Assembly: GCA_963716865.1 (NCBI GenBank)
Contig: CAVQUF010000004.1
Coordinates: 620,001-684,000 of the forward strand
Direction: 5' to 3'
Source of the DNA: AC-32 sp963716865
GTDB taxonomy: Bacteria; Actinomycetota; Thermoleophilia; Gaiellales; Gaiellaceae
DNA: 64,000 nucleotides
Below, in pieces: positions 18,198 to 26,345 of this stretch. How positions within the stretch are numbered: position 1 is the first letter of the stretch; each line of letters starts with the position of its first letter. The notes under the pieces are model-generated. The model was not told the DNA's origin. It saw nothing but the letters and a program-made list of their open reading frames with translations, and searched no databases. The translations under genes and the position numbers were made by a program.

Positions 18198-19212
18198 CGT
18201 TGTCGGCCTCCAGTTCATACGTGTCGACCGGCCATTTCAGACGGGCGCCCGAGCAAAGCCCGCGCGCCCTGAGACCGGCACTGCAAGCGGTGCCTCATTA
18301 GCCATTAGCCAAACCGTCTTCCTGGTCAACCCGGCGGCCGACAACGGGTCGACGGGGCGCCGCTGGCCGGAGCTGGCGCACAGGGCCGCGGCGCTCGGCC
18401 TGAACGGGGACGCACTCGTCTCGGAGCGGCCCGGACAGCTCGGGGAGCTAGCGGGGCAGGCCGTCGACCGCGGCGCCACCCTGCTCGTCGCGGTCGGCGG
18501 CGACGGCACCGTCAACGAGGTCGTCCAGGGGCTCGCAGGCCGGGACGGGGTCGAGCTGGCGGTGATCCCGCGGGGGACGGGCTGGGACTTCGTCCGCACG
18601 TACAAGATCCCGAAGCGGTTCGACCAGGCCGTCGCGGTCGCCCGCGAGGGGCGAACGCGGACGATCGACCTCGGCCGCGCCCGCTACCGCGCGTGGCAGG
18701 GCGGCGAGGCCGAGTCGTACTTCGCAAACATCGCAAGCGCCGGGATGAGCGGCGCGATCGCGAAGCGCGCGAACGACACCACGAAGGCGCTCGGCGGCAA
18801 GGCCTCCTACCTCTGGGCGACGTTCGCGGTGTTCGCCCGGTGGCGTAACGGCGAGGTCCGCGTGACGGTCGACGGCGAGCGCCGCACGGGCCGGATGCAC
18901 GACGTCGTCGTCGCGAACGGCCGCTACTTCGGCGGCGGGATGATGATCTGCCCGGAAGCCGAGCCGGACGACGGGCTCTTCGACGTCCTCCTGATCGGCG
19001 ACCTGACGAAGCGCGACCTGCTCCTCACGCTCCCCAAGACCTACCGCGGCCGCCACCTGCCGCACCCCAAGGCAGAGGTGCTGCGGGGCGCCTCGGTCGA
19101 GATCAACGCGCCCGAGCCGCTCCCGGTCGAGCTGGACGGCGAGCAGCCCGGCACGACGCCGGTCCGCTTCGAGGTGGCCGCACAGGCGCTCCGCCTGCGC
19201 GTCCCCGGCTAG
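18169..19212 (+). CDS. diacylglycerol kinase-like lipid kinase
   Basis: Member of the DAGK catalytic-domain family, which phosphorylates diacylglycerol, sphingoid bases or similar lipids with ATP. Motifs: TVFLVNPAAD at the true N-terminus, VGGDGTVNEVVQGL (nucleotide-binding GGDGT) and VIPRGTGWDFVR. The core begins at about 18304. No ATG, GTG or TTG is near there. The only standard start in frame is ATG 18169, which would overlap deoD by 29 bases and translate a repeat element into 45 extra residues; ATT 18304 is an alternative. The gene ends in a CTAG shared with the convergent gene. Confidence 0.85.
   Translation: MSRWRPSHTDVVGLQFIRVDRPFQTGARAKPARPETGTASGASLAISQTVFLVNPAADNGSTGRRWPELAHRAAALGLNGDALVSERPGQLGELAGQAVDRGATLLVAVGGDGTVNEVVQGLAGRDGVELAVIPRGTGWDFVRTYKIPKRFDQAVAVAREGRTRTIDLGRARYRAWQGGEAESYFANIASAGMSGAIAKRANDTTKALGGKASYLWATFAVFARWRNGEVRVTVDGERRTGRMHDVVVANGRYFGGGMMICPEAEPDDGLFDVLLIGDLTKRDLLLTLPKTYRGRHLPHPKAEVLRGASVEINAPEPLPVELDGEQPGTTPVRFEVAAQALRLRVPG
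18221..18300 (+). repeat. bipartite two-hairpin repeat, subfamily B, copy 2
   Basis: Starts GTGTCGACCGG like the other two B copies, has TTCAGACGGGCGC...GCGCGCCCTGAG as a first hairpin, then GGCACTGC-AA-GCGGTGCC as the second. It is diverged from 53209-53285 but keeps the same order, spacing and the CGCAAGCG-type loop. It lies between the deoD stop and the recognisable start of the lipid kinase. Confidence 0.65.
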
Positions 19213-19523
19213 CTGCTCCCGCTCGGCTTCGCCTTCGGCTTGGGCTTGGGCTTCGCCTTCGGCCTGGTCGTCGTCGCCTTTCTTCCGCCGCCCTGGCCGG
19301 TGAGCTTCGCGACCCTGCGCTCGAGGGCTGCGACGCGCTTCTCGAGCTCATCGATCCCGCGCACCTTCTTCTGGAGGTCGTCGACGCGCTCCCTGAGCTC
19401 CTTGGCCATCTCGACCACCCGCTGGGTCGCGGGCAGCTCGGCGATCTTCCCGACAACGTCCTCGCCGCGGTCGGTCAGCAACCCTATGAGGTCCTGCTTG
19501 AGATCCTGTTTGCGCTCGGCCAC
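19209..19523 (-). CDS. small coiled-coil protein with Lys/Pro tail
   Basis: 104 residues from GTG 19523, chosen for a GGCGGAG ribosome site. The middle (about 15-75) is a heptad-rich amphipathic helix, with LRERVDDLQKKVRGIDELEK followed by RVAALERRVAKL, predicted coiled coil. The last 30 residues are a nucleic-acid-like basic tail of alternating KPKPK. It resembles phasin-like or polyhydroxyalkanoate-granule-associated coiled-coil proteins, but the similarity is only in composition. Function unknown. It shares its stop CTAG with the convergent lipid kinase. Confidence 0.72.
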   Translation of the reverse strand: MAERKQDLKQDLIGLLTDRGEDVVGKIAELPATQRVVEMAKELRERVDDLQKKVRGIDELEKRVAALERRVAKLTGQGGGRKATTTRPKAKPKPKPKAKPSGSS

Positions 19524-19619
19524 TCGTCTCCGCCTTTCGTCGGCCCGGACCCTACTAGACGCTCGCTCCAGGCTAGCGGCGACGGCCGCGCGCCGCGTCG
19601 TCACGCATGCGCCGACGGC

Positions 19620-20387
19620 TCACGGAGCGATCGTGACCGGGGTGCCGGCCGGTGTCGAGGCGAACAGCCGTCTCAGCACACGGTTGCGGACGCGGATGCA
19701 GCCGTTCGAGGCCGCGCGGCCGATCGACGAGGGCTCGTTCGTGCCGTGGATCGCGACGGGCCCGCCCTGGGCCCAGTGCGTGAGGACGTTGGAGAACGCG
19801 GAGATCCCGAGCGCGGCGGGGCCGTACGGGCCAGACGGATTCGCCGGGACGAGCCGCTGGTTGACGTAGTAGCTCCCGGTCGGGGTGGGCGTCGCCCGCG
19901 AGCCGACCGCGACGACGGTTCGCAGGACGGGCCGCCCGTCGCGGAAGAGCGTGAGCCGCCGGGCCGAGACGTCGACCCGGATCCGGGTCCGGACCCGGCC
20001 GAGGCCGACTGCACTCGCCCGGACGAACCCCGTGACGCCGTTCGGCCGAAGGGGTAGCTGGACGCGGTACCAGGCCGGGCTGCAGTCTCGGCGACGCACG
20101 GAGGCGAGCACGCGGAAGATCGTCGGGAACTCGTTCCGGTTCAGGCGCCGGAAGCTCGCGAACGGCCTTCGCCCCGGGCGGCGGTAGGCGCGCGCATGCC
20201 TGCGGACGATGGCGGCCACGGCGATCCGGCCGGAGCCGACCGGCGCGGCCGACCCGCTCCGGCAGTGCGCGCCCGGGGCCGTCGCTGAGCGCCCGCCGCC
20301 AAACCCGCCGTGCGCGGTCGCGCAGGAGGCGGCGAGGAGACATGCCGCCGGCAACGAAACGAAGAAGAGGAGACGCCGGTGTCGCAT
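19620..20387 (-). CDS. L,D-transpeptidase (YkuD domain), probably exported
   Basis: 255-residue cell-wall cross-linking enzyme that forms 3-3 peptide bridges. The N-terminus is a signal sequence with a possible lipobox (LLAASC), so it may be membrane-anchored. The YkuD domain begins at RTRIRVDVSARRLTLFRDG and carries AIHGTNEPSSIGRAASNGC, with the catalytic Cys and His. ATG at 20387 is only 12 bases from a repeat copy that occupies its upstream region. Regulation must work through or around that element. Confidence 0.9.
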   Translation of the reverse strand: MRHRRLLFFVSLPAACLLAASCATAHGGFGGGRSATAPGAHCRSGSAAPVGSGRIAVAAIVRRHARAYRRPGRRPFASFRRLNRNEFPTIFRVLASVRRRDCSPAWYRVQLPLRPNGVTGFVRASAVGLGRVRTRIRVDVSARRLTLFRDGRPVLRTVVAVGSRATPTPTGSYYVNQRLVPANPSGPYGPAALGISAFSNVLTHWAQGGPVAIHGTNEPSSIGRAASNGCIRVRNRVLRRLFASTPAGTPVTIAP

Positions 20388-20398
20388 CCCGACGAGAC

Positions 20399-20461
20399 TA
20401 AACGGTCGCGCCAGCAAAGCCGGCACGACCTCCCCTGGTCGGCGTCGCAAGCGAGCGCCTT
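20399..20461 (+). repeat. bipartite two-hairpin repeat, subfamily A, copy 1
   Basis: Contains GGTCGCGCCAGC-AAA-GCCGGCACGACC as hairpin 1, then CTGGTCGGCGTCGCAAGCGAGCGCCTT as the hairpin 2 arm shared by all A copies (written here as one 27-base block at 20435-20461; key core CGCAAGCG). It lies just upstream of the L,D-transpeptidase start codon. Confidence 0.7.
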
Positions 20462-20558
20462 GCGCACGACCCGGCCGGGGTTACCAGATCGGCACAACTT
20501 CCTCACCCTTTTTGGCGTCGTAGCTTCCGAATCGATCACTACCCTGAAATCGAGGACG

Positions 20559-20726
20559 ATGTCCCAGCTCTTCTCACACCGGCGCTCCCGCCCCCACAAG
20601 CACAACCCCGCCCTCACCTACGCGATGGTGCAGCGGCTCGGGGTCCCGTACGAGGTCGAGCGAACCGTGTGCACGAAGTGCCGGCAGGTGCTCGACGAGC
20701 GCCCGCTCAAGCGCGCCGCGGCATAA
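20559..20726 (+). CDS. small protein with a CxxC pair
   Basis: 55 residues, strongly basic (HRRSRPHKHN at the start), with a single CTKC motif in ERTVCTKCRQVLDERPLKR. It looks like half of a zinc ribbon, so a dimer could form a full site. The ATG at 20559 has a weak GAGGA site. Its stop TAA is the first base triplet of a repeat copy that follows. I do not know a named family. Confidence 0.55.
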   Translation: MSQLFSHRRSRPHKHNPALTYAMVQRLGVPYEVERTVCTKCRQVLDERPLKRAAA

Positions 20727-20850
20727 AGACGGCCGCACCGACAGAGCCGGTACGGCCTCTTTTGGTCGGCGTCGCAAGCGAGACATAAAGACGGCCGCAC
20801 CGGCAGAGCCGGTACGGCCTCTTTTGGTCGGCGTCGCAAGCGAGCGCCTT
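20724..20850 (+). repeat. two tandem bipartite repeats, subfamily A, copies 2 and 3
   Basis: Copy 2 (20724-20783) and copy 3 (20786-20850) are nearly identical: TAAAGACGGCCGCACCG start, ACAGAGCCGGTACGGCC right arm, a T-run CTCTTTTGG, then GGTCGGCGTCGCAAGCGAG. Hairpin 1 plus the T-run looks like an intrinsic terminator for the plus-strand gene. The left end supplies that gene's TAA, and the right end (CGCCTTA) supplies the TAA of the convergent sirtuin gene. The pair probably terminates both transcripts. Confidence 0.85.
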
Positions 20851-21580
20851 AGCCGCGCAGCTCGGCCACAACCTCCGGAAGCACCTCGCCCGCGCTGCCG
20901 TCGACGCGCAGCGATGCCTGCCCGTCGAAGGCGGTCGGGCCGCGGTTGACAATCGCGAGCTCGCCGCCCGCGCGGATCGTCTCGAGCGGCAGGCCCGCGA
21001 CCGGATAGACCTCGAGCGCCGAGCCGACGACGAGGAGCACGCCGGCGCCTCGCGCGAGCTCGTACGCGCGGTCCATGGCCGCCGCCGGCAGGAGCTCGCC
21101 GAAGAAGACGACGTCCGGTTTCAGGATGTCGCCGCAGGACGGGCACGCGGGCGCGTCGGCCTCGGCAAGCAGGTCGAGCACGCGTGCCAGCGCGTAGCTC
21201 TCGCCGCAGCCGGGGCAGGTCGAGGTTCGGATCGAGCCGTGCACCTCGACGACTTCCCGGCTCCCGGCGCGCTCGTGCAGGAGGTCGATGTTCTGCGTCA
21301 CGACCGCCTGGACGAAGCCGAGCCGCTCGAGCTCGGCGAGCGCCAGGTGAGCGGCGTTCGGCTCGGCCTCGATGAGCATCGCCACGCGCGGCTTGTAGAA
21401 GCTCCACACCTTGACCGGGTCGCGGCGGAACGCGTCGATCGAGCCGTACTCGAGCGGGTCGAAGCTCGCCCAGAGGCCGGTCGGCGAGCGGAAGTCGGGG
21501 ATGCCGCTCTCTGTGCTGACGCCCGCCCCCGTCAGGACGACGCAGGGCTGCCGCTGCCGGATCAGCTCGGCGAGCTCCAC
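20849..21580 (-). CDS. Sir2-family NAD-dependent protein deacylase
   Basis: Removes acyl groups from lysines using NAD. 243 residues from GTG 21578-21580. GAGVSTESGIPDFRS (NAD loop) starts near residue 18; TQNID and the catalytic His114 in VEVHGSI follow. The structural zinc is held by Cys122, Cys125, Cys146 and Cys149. VGSALEVYPVA completes the NAD site. Regulatory targets may include acyl-CoA metabolic enzymes, which are abundant nearby, but that is inference. It follows a kinase-like gene with two bases between them. Confidence 0.94.
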   Translation of the reverse strand: MELAELIRQRQPCVVLTGAGVSTESGIPDFRSPTGLWASFDPLEYGSIDAFRRDPVKVWSFYKPRVAMLIEAEPNAAHLALAELERLGFVQAVVTQNIDLLHERAGSREVVEVHGSIRTSTCPGCGESYALARVLDLLAEADAPACPSCGDILKPDVVFFGELLPAAAMDRAYELARGAGVLLVVGSALEVYPVAGLPLETIRAGGELAIVNRGPTAFDGQASLRVDGSAGEVLPEVVAELRG

Positions 21581-21582
21581 GC

Positions 21583-22470
21583 TCAGCCCCTCCCCGCGTG
21601 ATCCGCCAGCGCCTCGCGAATCAGCAGACGGGCGGTCGCGGCGAACACCGGGTTCGTGTCCACGTAGTAGGGAAGCGCGATCAGGCCGATCGAGAGCGCC
21701 CAGCCCCGCCCGCGCGCCCAGGTCGCGTCGTCGACGTCCAGGGCTGCCCGGAAGACCTCTCTCGCATCGGCCGGCAGCGCTCCCCAGGCGGCCACCATGT
21801 CGCACGCAGGGTCGCCGACGCCCACGCTGCCCCAGTCGATCACGCCCGTCAGGCGCCCTTCGCGGACGAGCAGGTTGCCGGGCAGCAGATCGCCGTGGAT
21901 CCAGACCGGCGGCCCGTCCCACTGCGGCGCCGCGAGCGCCGCCTCCCAGGCAGCGGTCGCGGCGGCGCCGTCGATCAGCCCGTCGAGCTGGAGGAGCGCG
22001 GCGCGGGCCTGCTCGTCCTGCACCTCCGCCAGCGGCGCGCCACGGCGGGACGGCGGTCCTCCGGCGATCTCGACGCCGCGCAGCGCCTCGACGAACGCGG
22101 CCAGGCTCAGGGCCAGCGACTCCGCGTCAGAGCCGCCGTCACCGTCCGGATGCTCGCCCTCGAGCCACGGGTAGATCCCCCACTCCCACGGGAACCCCTC
22201 GGCAGGCGCACCCCTCGCGATCGGCACCGGGACCGGCACCGGGAGCAGCGGCGCCAGTCTGGGCAGCCACGCGAAGTCCTTCGCCACGCCGCCTGCTCCC
22301 CAGTCCATCCGGGGCAGCCGCACGACCATCTCGTCCCCGAGCCGGTAGAGCGCGTTGACCGTGCCGCTCGAGGGCACGTGCTCGACGGGAAGGTCCCGCC
22401 AGCGCGGAAACTGCACGCCCACCAGCCGCCGCACCAGCGCGGCGTCCGTCGGGAGCTCGTTCTCGTGCAT
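21583..22470 (-). CDS. aminoglycoside phosphotransferase-family kinase
   Basis: 295-residue APH/choline-kinase-fold enzyme. IHGDLLPGNLLV carries the catalytic Asp, and GVIDWGSVGVGDPACDM the metal-binding Asp that replaces the DFG motif. VVRLPRMDW near the N-terminus should hold the ATP-binding Lys/Arg. The substrate may be a small metabolite; resistance is only one option. ATG at 22470 lies 40 bases from a divergent thioesterase gene. The sirtuin start is three bases past its stop, implying coupling. Confidence 0.88.
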   Translation of the reverse strand: MHENELPTDAALVRRLVGVQFPRWRDLPVEHVPSSGTVNALYRLGDEMVVRLPRMDWGAGGVAKDFAWLPRLAPLLPVPVPVPIARGAPAEGFPWEWGIYPWLEGEHPDGDGGSDAESLALSLAAFVEALRGVEIAGGPPSRRGAPLAEVQDEQARAALLQLDGLIDGAAATAAWEAALAAPQWDGPPVWIHGDLLPGNLLVREGRLTGVIDWGSVGVGDPACDMVAAWGALPADAREVFRAALDVDDATWARGRGWALSIGLIALPYYVDTNPVFAATARLLIREALADHAGRG

Positions 22471-22510
22471 CGTCAACGCGATCAGCGGCGATTGTAGGAA
22501 GCTATTCGCC

Positions 22511-22918
22511 GTGGACTTCCGCTTCCAGACCGAGGTGCGCGTGCGCTTCGCGGAGACCGACGCCCAGGGCATCGCGCACAACGCCGTCTACCTCGTCTGG
22601 TTCGAGATGGCGCGTATCGACTACCTGGCCCGCTTCCGCGGCGGCTACCCGGGGCTGCGAGCGGATGGGGTCGAGGCGCTGACGGTCGAGGCGCACGTCC
22701 GCTACCTCCTTCCCGCCCGCTTCGACGAGCGCCTGACGGTCCGCTGCGCCTGCGGCGAGCTTCGCGGCGCCCGCTTCCGCTTCGACTACGCGGTCGAGCG
22801 CGACGGCGAGGCGGTCGCGGACGGGTGGACGCGTCACGCCTGCGTCGACGCGGGCACGCACCGGCCGACGCGTGTACCGGCCTGGCTGGCCGAGGAGATC
22901 GCTAGCGCGGAGAGCTGA
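22511..22918 (+). CDS. hotdog-fold acyl-CoA thioesterase
   Basis: 135-residue 4-hydroxybenzoyl-CoA thioesterase/YbgC-type enzyme. VRFAETDAQGIAHNAVYLVWFEMAR contains the family catalytic Asp and the helix-initiating NxxY; the next strands (LTVEAHVRYLLPARFDE) complete the hotdog. It hydrolyses an acyl-CoA, chain length unknown. The GTG start at 22511 fits the family length. The 3' end overlaps the convergent VanW gene by 17 bases. Confidence 0.88.
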   Translation: MDFRFQTEVRVRFAETDAQGIAHNAVYLVWFEMARIDYLARFRGGYPGLRADGVEALTVEAHVRYLLPARFDERLTVRCACGELRGARFRFDYAVERDGEAVADGWTRHACVDAGTHRPTRVPAWLAEEIASAES

Positions 22919-24728
22919 CGCGCCCGGTCGGCCCGCTGGGCCCGCTCGGGCCGCTCGGCCCCTTTTTCGGCGGCGGCTGCTTCGCCCTCGGCTTCGTCCC
23001 CACGCGGACGACGCGCGGCTCGCCGCGGTACGACGAGTACCACGTGTTGTCGTAGAGCAGGCTCCCCGACGGCGCGTAGACCAGCCGGCGCACGCTCGTC
23101 GACCGCGAGGGCTCGCCGCTCTCGTCGACGACGGTCACGCCCTTGTAGAGCGTCGCGTCGAGGATCTTCTTGACCGGCGGCGGCCCGGTCTCGACCAGCG
23201 GGCGCGTCTGGCTGACCACGCGACGGTGGATCGGTGCGCCGTAGAGGTCCACGACGAGCGAGGACGACCCGACGAACGTCCTGAGCAGCAGCCAGTGCGC
23301 CGTGTCGTTGACGAAGCGCAGGTCGACGTCCGGGTAGTCGACCGTCGCGTCGCGCCCCTGCGGGTAGTGGCTGATGTAGAGCGCGTGGTTCGTCCGGTCG
23401 GTGATCTTCAGACCGGCCTCGTACGCGGCGTTGAAGACGGTCGTCGAGACCTGGCAGACGCCGCCGCCGAGGCCGGTCGTCACCTCGCCGTTGATGATCA
23501 CCGGTGCCTCGAGGAAGCCCTTGTCGGCCGTACGCGCCCCGGTCGCGTGGTTGAAGGAGAACGTCGCTCCCGGCGCGATCACCTTCCCGTCGATCAGGCG
23601 CGCGACGAGCTGGACGTTGTGGATCCGGTTCGGGTCGCCCCCATAGATCGTCTCGTAGCGGCTGACGCGCGTCGTGATGCCCATCGCCTGCGCCTGGGCG
23701 GTCGAGCGGTTGGCGGCCTGCGAGATCACCATCACGCGCGCGCTCCGGCGGGCGGGCGAGAGCGCGGCCGAGAGGATGTGCTTGCGCGTGGCCGGCACGT
23801 CGACCACGCGCCCGGGCCGGGACGGGACGACGGCCACGCCGCCGCTCTCGAGCACGCGGAACGTGGCGTCACGCGGAGGCCGCCCGACCCCGTGGCCGAG
23901 CCGCTTGAAGTACCCGGTCGCGGCCGTCCCGCCGATCGCGAGCGTGTGGGCGCCGCCGTGAGGGAGCGCGAGCAGCGTCGCGAGCTGCCCGGGCGGAAGC
24001 CACCAGGACGAGCGGCCGAGGCTCATCTTGATCGGGCGGGAGAGCGCGGTCCGCACCTGGGAGACCACCGGTCCGAGGTCGGCTGCGGTCGCCTTCGGGC
24101 GATCGACCTCGACCGGGAGCGCGACGGGCTGCCCGCGCTCGAGGCCGGCGAGCGCCTGCGCGATCGCCATTCCCGCCATCTTGCTGTCGAGCGCGCGGCC
24201 GATGTGCCCGGGGACGACGGAGGGTTGCAGCCCCTGCAGGACGATCGCGGCGTCGCGGTGCGGGGTGCCGACGGCGCGGCTCATACGCGCCACCTCGTAC
24301 CGCAGCGCCCGCTGCCACACGCGCGTCGGCGGCGACACGTCCGCGCCGAAGAACCGGATGCCCACGCGCCGCAGCCCGCGAAGCGGCGGGACGCCCTCGC
24401 CCTGCTGCTGCGCGAGCTTGACCGCGGCGGCCCAGTCGGCCTCGACGCCGAGGTCCGCCGCGCGGAGACGCCAGGTGTGGCCCTCGGCAGTGAAGACGAC
24501 CGGGATGTCCGCGACCGCGCGGGCACGTGCCTGGAGCCTTGCCGTCGCCTCGTCCGCGGTCAGCCCTCCGACGCTCACGCCCGCGACCTGGACACCGCCC
24601 GCGATCCGGTCAGGGGAGCCGGAAAACGCCAGGCCGAGTAGTACCCCGACGAGGACGACGACAGCTATGAGCGCGAGCAGACGCTGAACGAGCAACCGGC
24701 GAGACCTGGCGCGCCGGCTGCTCCGCAT
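22902..24728 (-). CDS. VanW family cell-envelope protein
   Basis: 608 residues. One N-terminal transmembrane helix (LLALIAVVVLVGVLLGLAF), then two repeats of a peptidoglycan-binding-4-like domain (around 55-165 and 190-310), then the VanW domain with APGATFSFNHATGARTADKGF and GGGVCQVSTTVFNAAY. The end has a collagen-like GPSGPSGPSGPTG stretch. Extracytoplasmic. VanW function remains undefined; the family is found near glycopeptide-resistance and wall genes. ATG 24728 is preferred over an upstream TTG since it sits before the basic N-region. Confidence 0.9.
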   Translation of the reverse strand: MRSSRRARSRRLLVQRLLALIAVVVLVGVLLGLAFSGSPDRIAGGVQVAGVSVGGLTADEATARLQARARAVADIPVVFTAEGHTWRLRAADLGVEADWAAAVKLAQQQGEGVPPLRGLRRVGIRFFGADVSPPTRVWQRALRYEVARMSRAVGTPHRDAAIVLQGLQPSVVPGHIGRALDSKMAGMAIAQALAGLERGQPVALPVEVDRPKATAADLGPVVSQVRTALSRPIKMSLGRSSWWLPPGQLATLLALPHGGAHTLAIGGTAATGYFKRLGHGVGRPPRDATFRVLESGGVAVVPSRPGRVVDVPATRKHILSAALSPARRSARVMVISQAANRSTAQAQAMGITTRVSRYETIYGGDPNRIHNVQLVARLIDGKVIAPGATFSFNHATGARTADKGFLEAPVIINGEVTTGLGGGVCQVSTTVFNAAYEAGLKITDRTNHALYISHYPQGRDATVDYPDVDLRFVNDTAHWLLLRTFVGSSSLVVDLYGAPIHRRVVSQTRPLVETGPPPVKKILDATLYKGVTVVDESGEPSRSTSVRRLVYAPSGSLLYDNTWYSSYRGEPRVVRVGTKPRAKQPPPKKGPSGPSGPSGPTGRVSSPR

Positions 24729-24771
24729 CCGGACGGCGCTAGAACCTGCTTCCACCCGCAAGCCGTGCAGT

Positions 24772-25941
24772 CTAGCGGCGCCGGCCGCGCTCCACGCCGG
24801 TTTCCAGGCCCCGGAGGTAGGTCGCGATCACCTGGCGTTGGATCTCCGAGGTCCCCTCGACGATCTGGAAGACCTTCGCGTCGCGCATCCACTTCTCGAC
24901 CGGGTGGTCGCGCATGATCCCGGCGCCGCCCAGCACCTGCACCGCGTCGGTCGTCACCCGCATCGCAATGTCGGCCGCGAATGCCTTCGCGTACGACCCG
25001 AACAGGCCGGCGTCCTCGCCCCGGTCCACCGCCTCGCAGGCGCGCCAGACGAGCAGGCGCGCCGCCTCGATCTCCATCGCTGCATCCGCGAGCTTGAACG
25101 AGACGCCCTGGCGCGCGAGCAGCGGGCGTCCGAAGGCCTCGCGCCCGCGCGCGTACTCGACCGCATACTCGAACGCGGCCCGTGCGAGGCCCACCGCGGC
25201 CGCGGCCACCTGGGGCCGCGAGGCGGCGAAGAAGTCGAGTGCGATCTCGAGCCCCTGTCCCTCCTCGCCTAGCAGCCGGTCGGCCGGGATGCGCGCCTCG
25301 TCCATCAGCACGGAGCCGGTGTACGACGCGCGCAGGCCGAGCTTCCGCTCCTCGCGGCCGGCCGTGACGCCAGAATCGTCCTTCTCGAGCAGAAACGCGG
25401 TGAGCGCCCCGTCGAGCTTGACGAACACCAGCGTGAGGTCGGCGACGCCGCCGTTCGTGACGTAGCACTTCTCTCCGCCGAGGACGTAGCCGCCCTCGTC
25501 GCGGCGGGCCTCGGCGCGGATCGCGCCGAGATCGGAGCCGGCGTGCGGCTCGGTGAACGCGATCGCGGCGGTCGTGCCTTCCTTCGACGCAAGTAAGGGC
25601 AGGTAGCGGCCGCGCTGCTCGTCGCTGCCGAACGAGAGCAGCGGTCGGACCGGGAACATCGTCGCCTGGATCCCGCCGGCCAGGCCCGCGCAGCCCCACG
25701 AGAGCTCCTCGGCGATGAGGGCCGACGTGACCGCGTCGACGCCGCCGCCCCCGTATTCCTCCGGGATTGCGTAGGAGGTCAGGCCGAGCGCCGCAGCCTG
25801 CGCGAGGAGCCCGGGCGGGAACTCCTCCCGCTCGTCCCACTCGGCCGCGATCGGGCGCAGCTCACGCTCGGCGAACTCGTGCGCGAGCCGCTGCAGCTCG
25901 CGCTGCTCGTCCGTGGGCTGGAACGAGATGGCGCCTGTCAC
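24772..25941 (-). CDS. acyl-CoA dehydrogenase
   Basis: 389-residue FAD enzyme that introduces a 2,3-double bond in an acyl-CoA. IAFTEPHAGSDLG is the acyl-CoA/FAD signature, FEYAVEYARGREAFGRPL the second signature, and the C-terminal IVEGTSEIQRQVIATYLRG has the catalytic Glu. Chain specificity is unknown. It is divergent from a GntR regulator with 56 bases between the starts, so autoregulation and control of this gene by that regulator are likely. Two further members lie within 6 kb. Confidence 0.93.
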   Translation of the reverse strand: MTGAISFQPTDEQRELQRLAHEFAERELRPIAAEWDEREEFPPGLLAQAAALGLTSYAIPEEYGGGGVDAVTSALIAEELSWGCAGLAGGIQATMFPVRPLLSFGSDEQRGRYLPLLASKEGTTAAIAFTEPHAGSDLGAIRAEARRDEGGYVLGGEKCYVTNGGVADLTLVFVKLDGALTAFLLEKDDSGVTAGREERKLGLRASYTGSVLMDEARIPADRLLGEEGQGLEIALDFFAASRPQVAAAAVGLARAAFEYAVEYARGREAFGRPLLARQGVSFKLADAAMEIEAARLLVWRACEAVDRGEDAGLFGSYAKAFAADIAMRVTTDAVQVLGGAGIMRDHPVEKWMRDAKVFQIVEGTSEIQRQVIATYLRGLETGVERGRRR

Positions 25942-25997
25942 GCGGCGGAGCCTACGCCTGGCAATCCGCGCTCGATAAAGCTACGCTTGGTAGCACC

Positions 25998-26345
25998 ATG
26001 CTGGATGTCAGGATCGACCGGGCGGAATCGCTCCAGCTGCACGAGCAGGTCGCGGCCGAGATCCGCCGGGCGATCGCGGACGGAGAGGCAGGGCCGGGCG
26101 AGCGTCTCCCGCCGGCGCGGGACCTCGCAGCGGTGCTCGGCGTGAACACCAACACCGTCCTGCGCGCCCTGCGCATCCTGCGGGACGAAGGGCTGCTCGA
26201 GTTCCGCCGCGGGCGAGGCGTGACCGTCGCCGGAACGCCGCAGCAGGGCGCCGTGCTCGCCCGCACGAAGGAGCTCGTACAGTTCGCGCGCAAGCACGGC
26301 TACCGCCGTGAGGAGCTGATCGAGATGATCGAGACGTTGGGCTAG
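25998..26345 (+). CDS. GntR-family regulator, YtrA-like
   Basis: 115-residue DNA-binding protein consisting of the winged helix (LHEQVAAEIRRAIADG ... LAAVLGVNTNTVLRALRILRDEGLLEFRRGRGV) plus a short C-terminal helix of about 30 residues, the hallmark of the small YtrA subgroup that lacks a large ligand domain. YtrA members usually control ABC transporters; here the divergent neighbour is an acyl-CoA dehydrogenase. ATG at 25998. Its stop shares CTAG (26342-26345) with the convergent SDR gene. Confidence 0.9.
   Translation: MLDVRIDRAESLQLHEQVAAEIRRAIADGEAGPGERLPPARDLAAVLGVNTNTVLRALRILRDEGLLEFRRGRGVTVAGTPQQGAVLARTKELVQFARKHGYRREELIEMIETLG

Noticed and set aside
25998..26345. Truncated GntR because it lacks a ligand domain
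   Set aside because: YtrA-type members are naturally this short (about 115-130 residues), and the winged helix and tail are intact.
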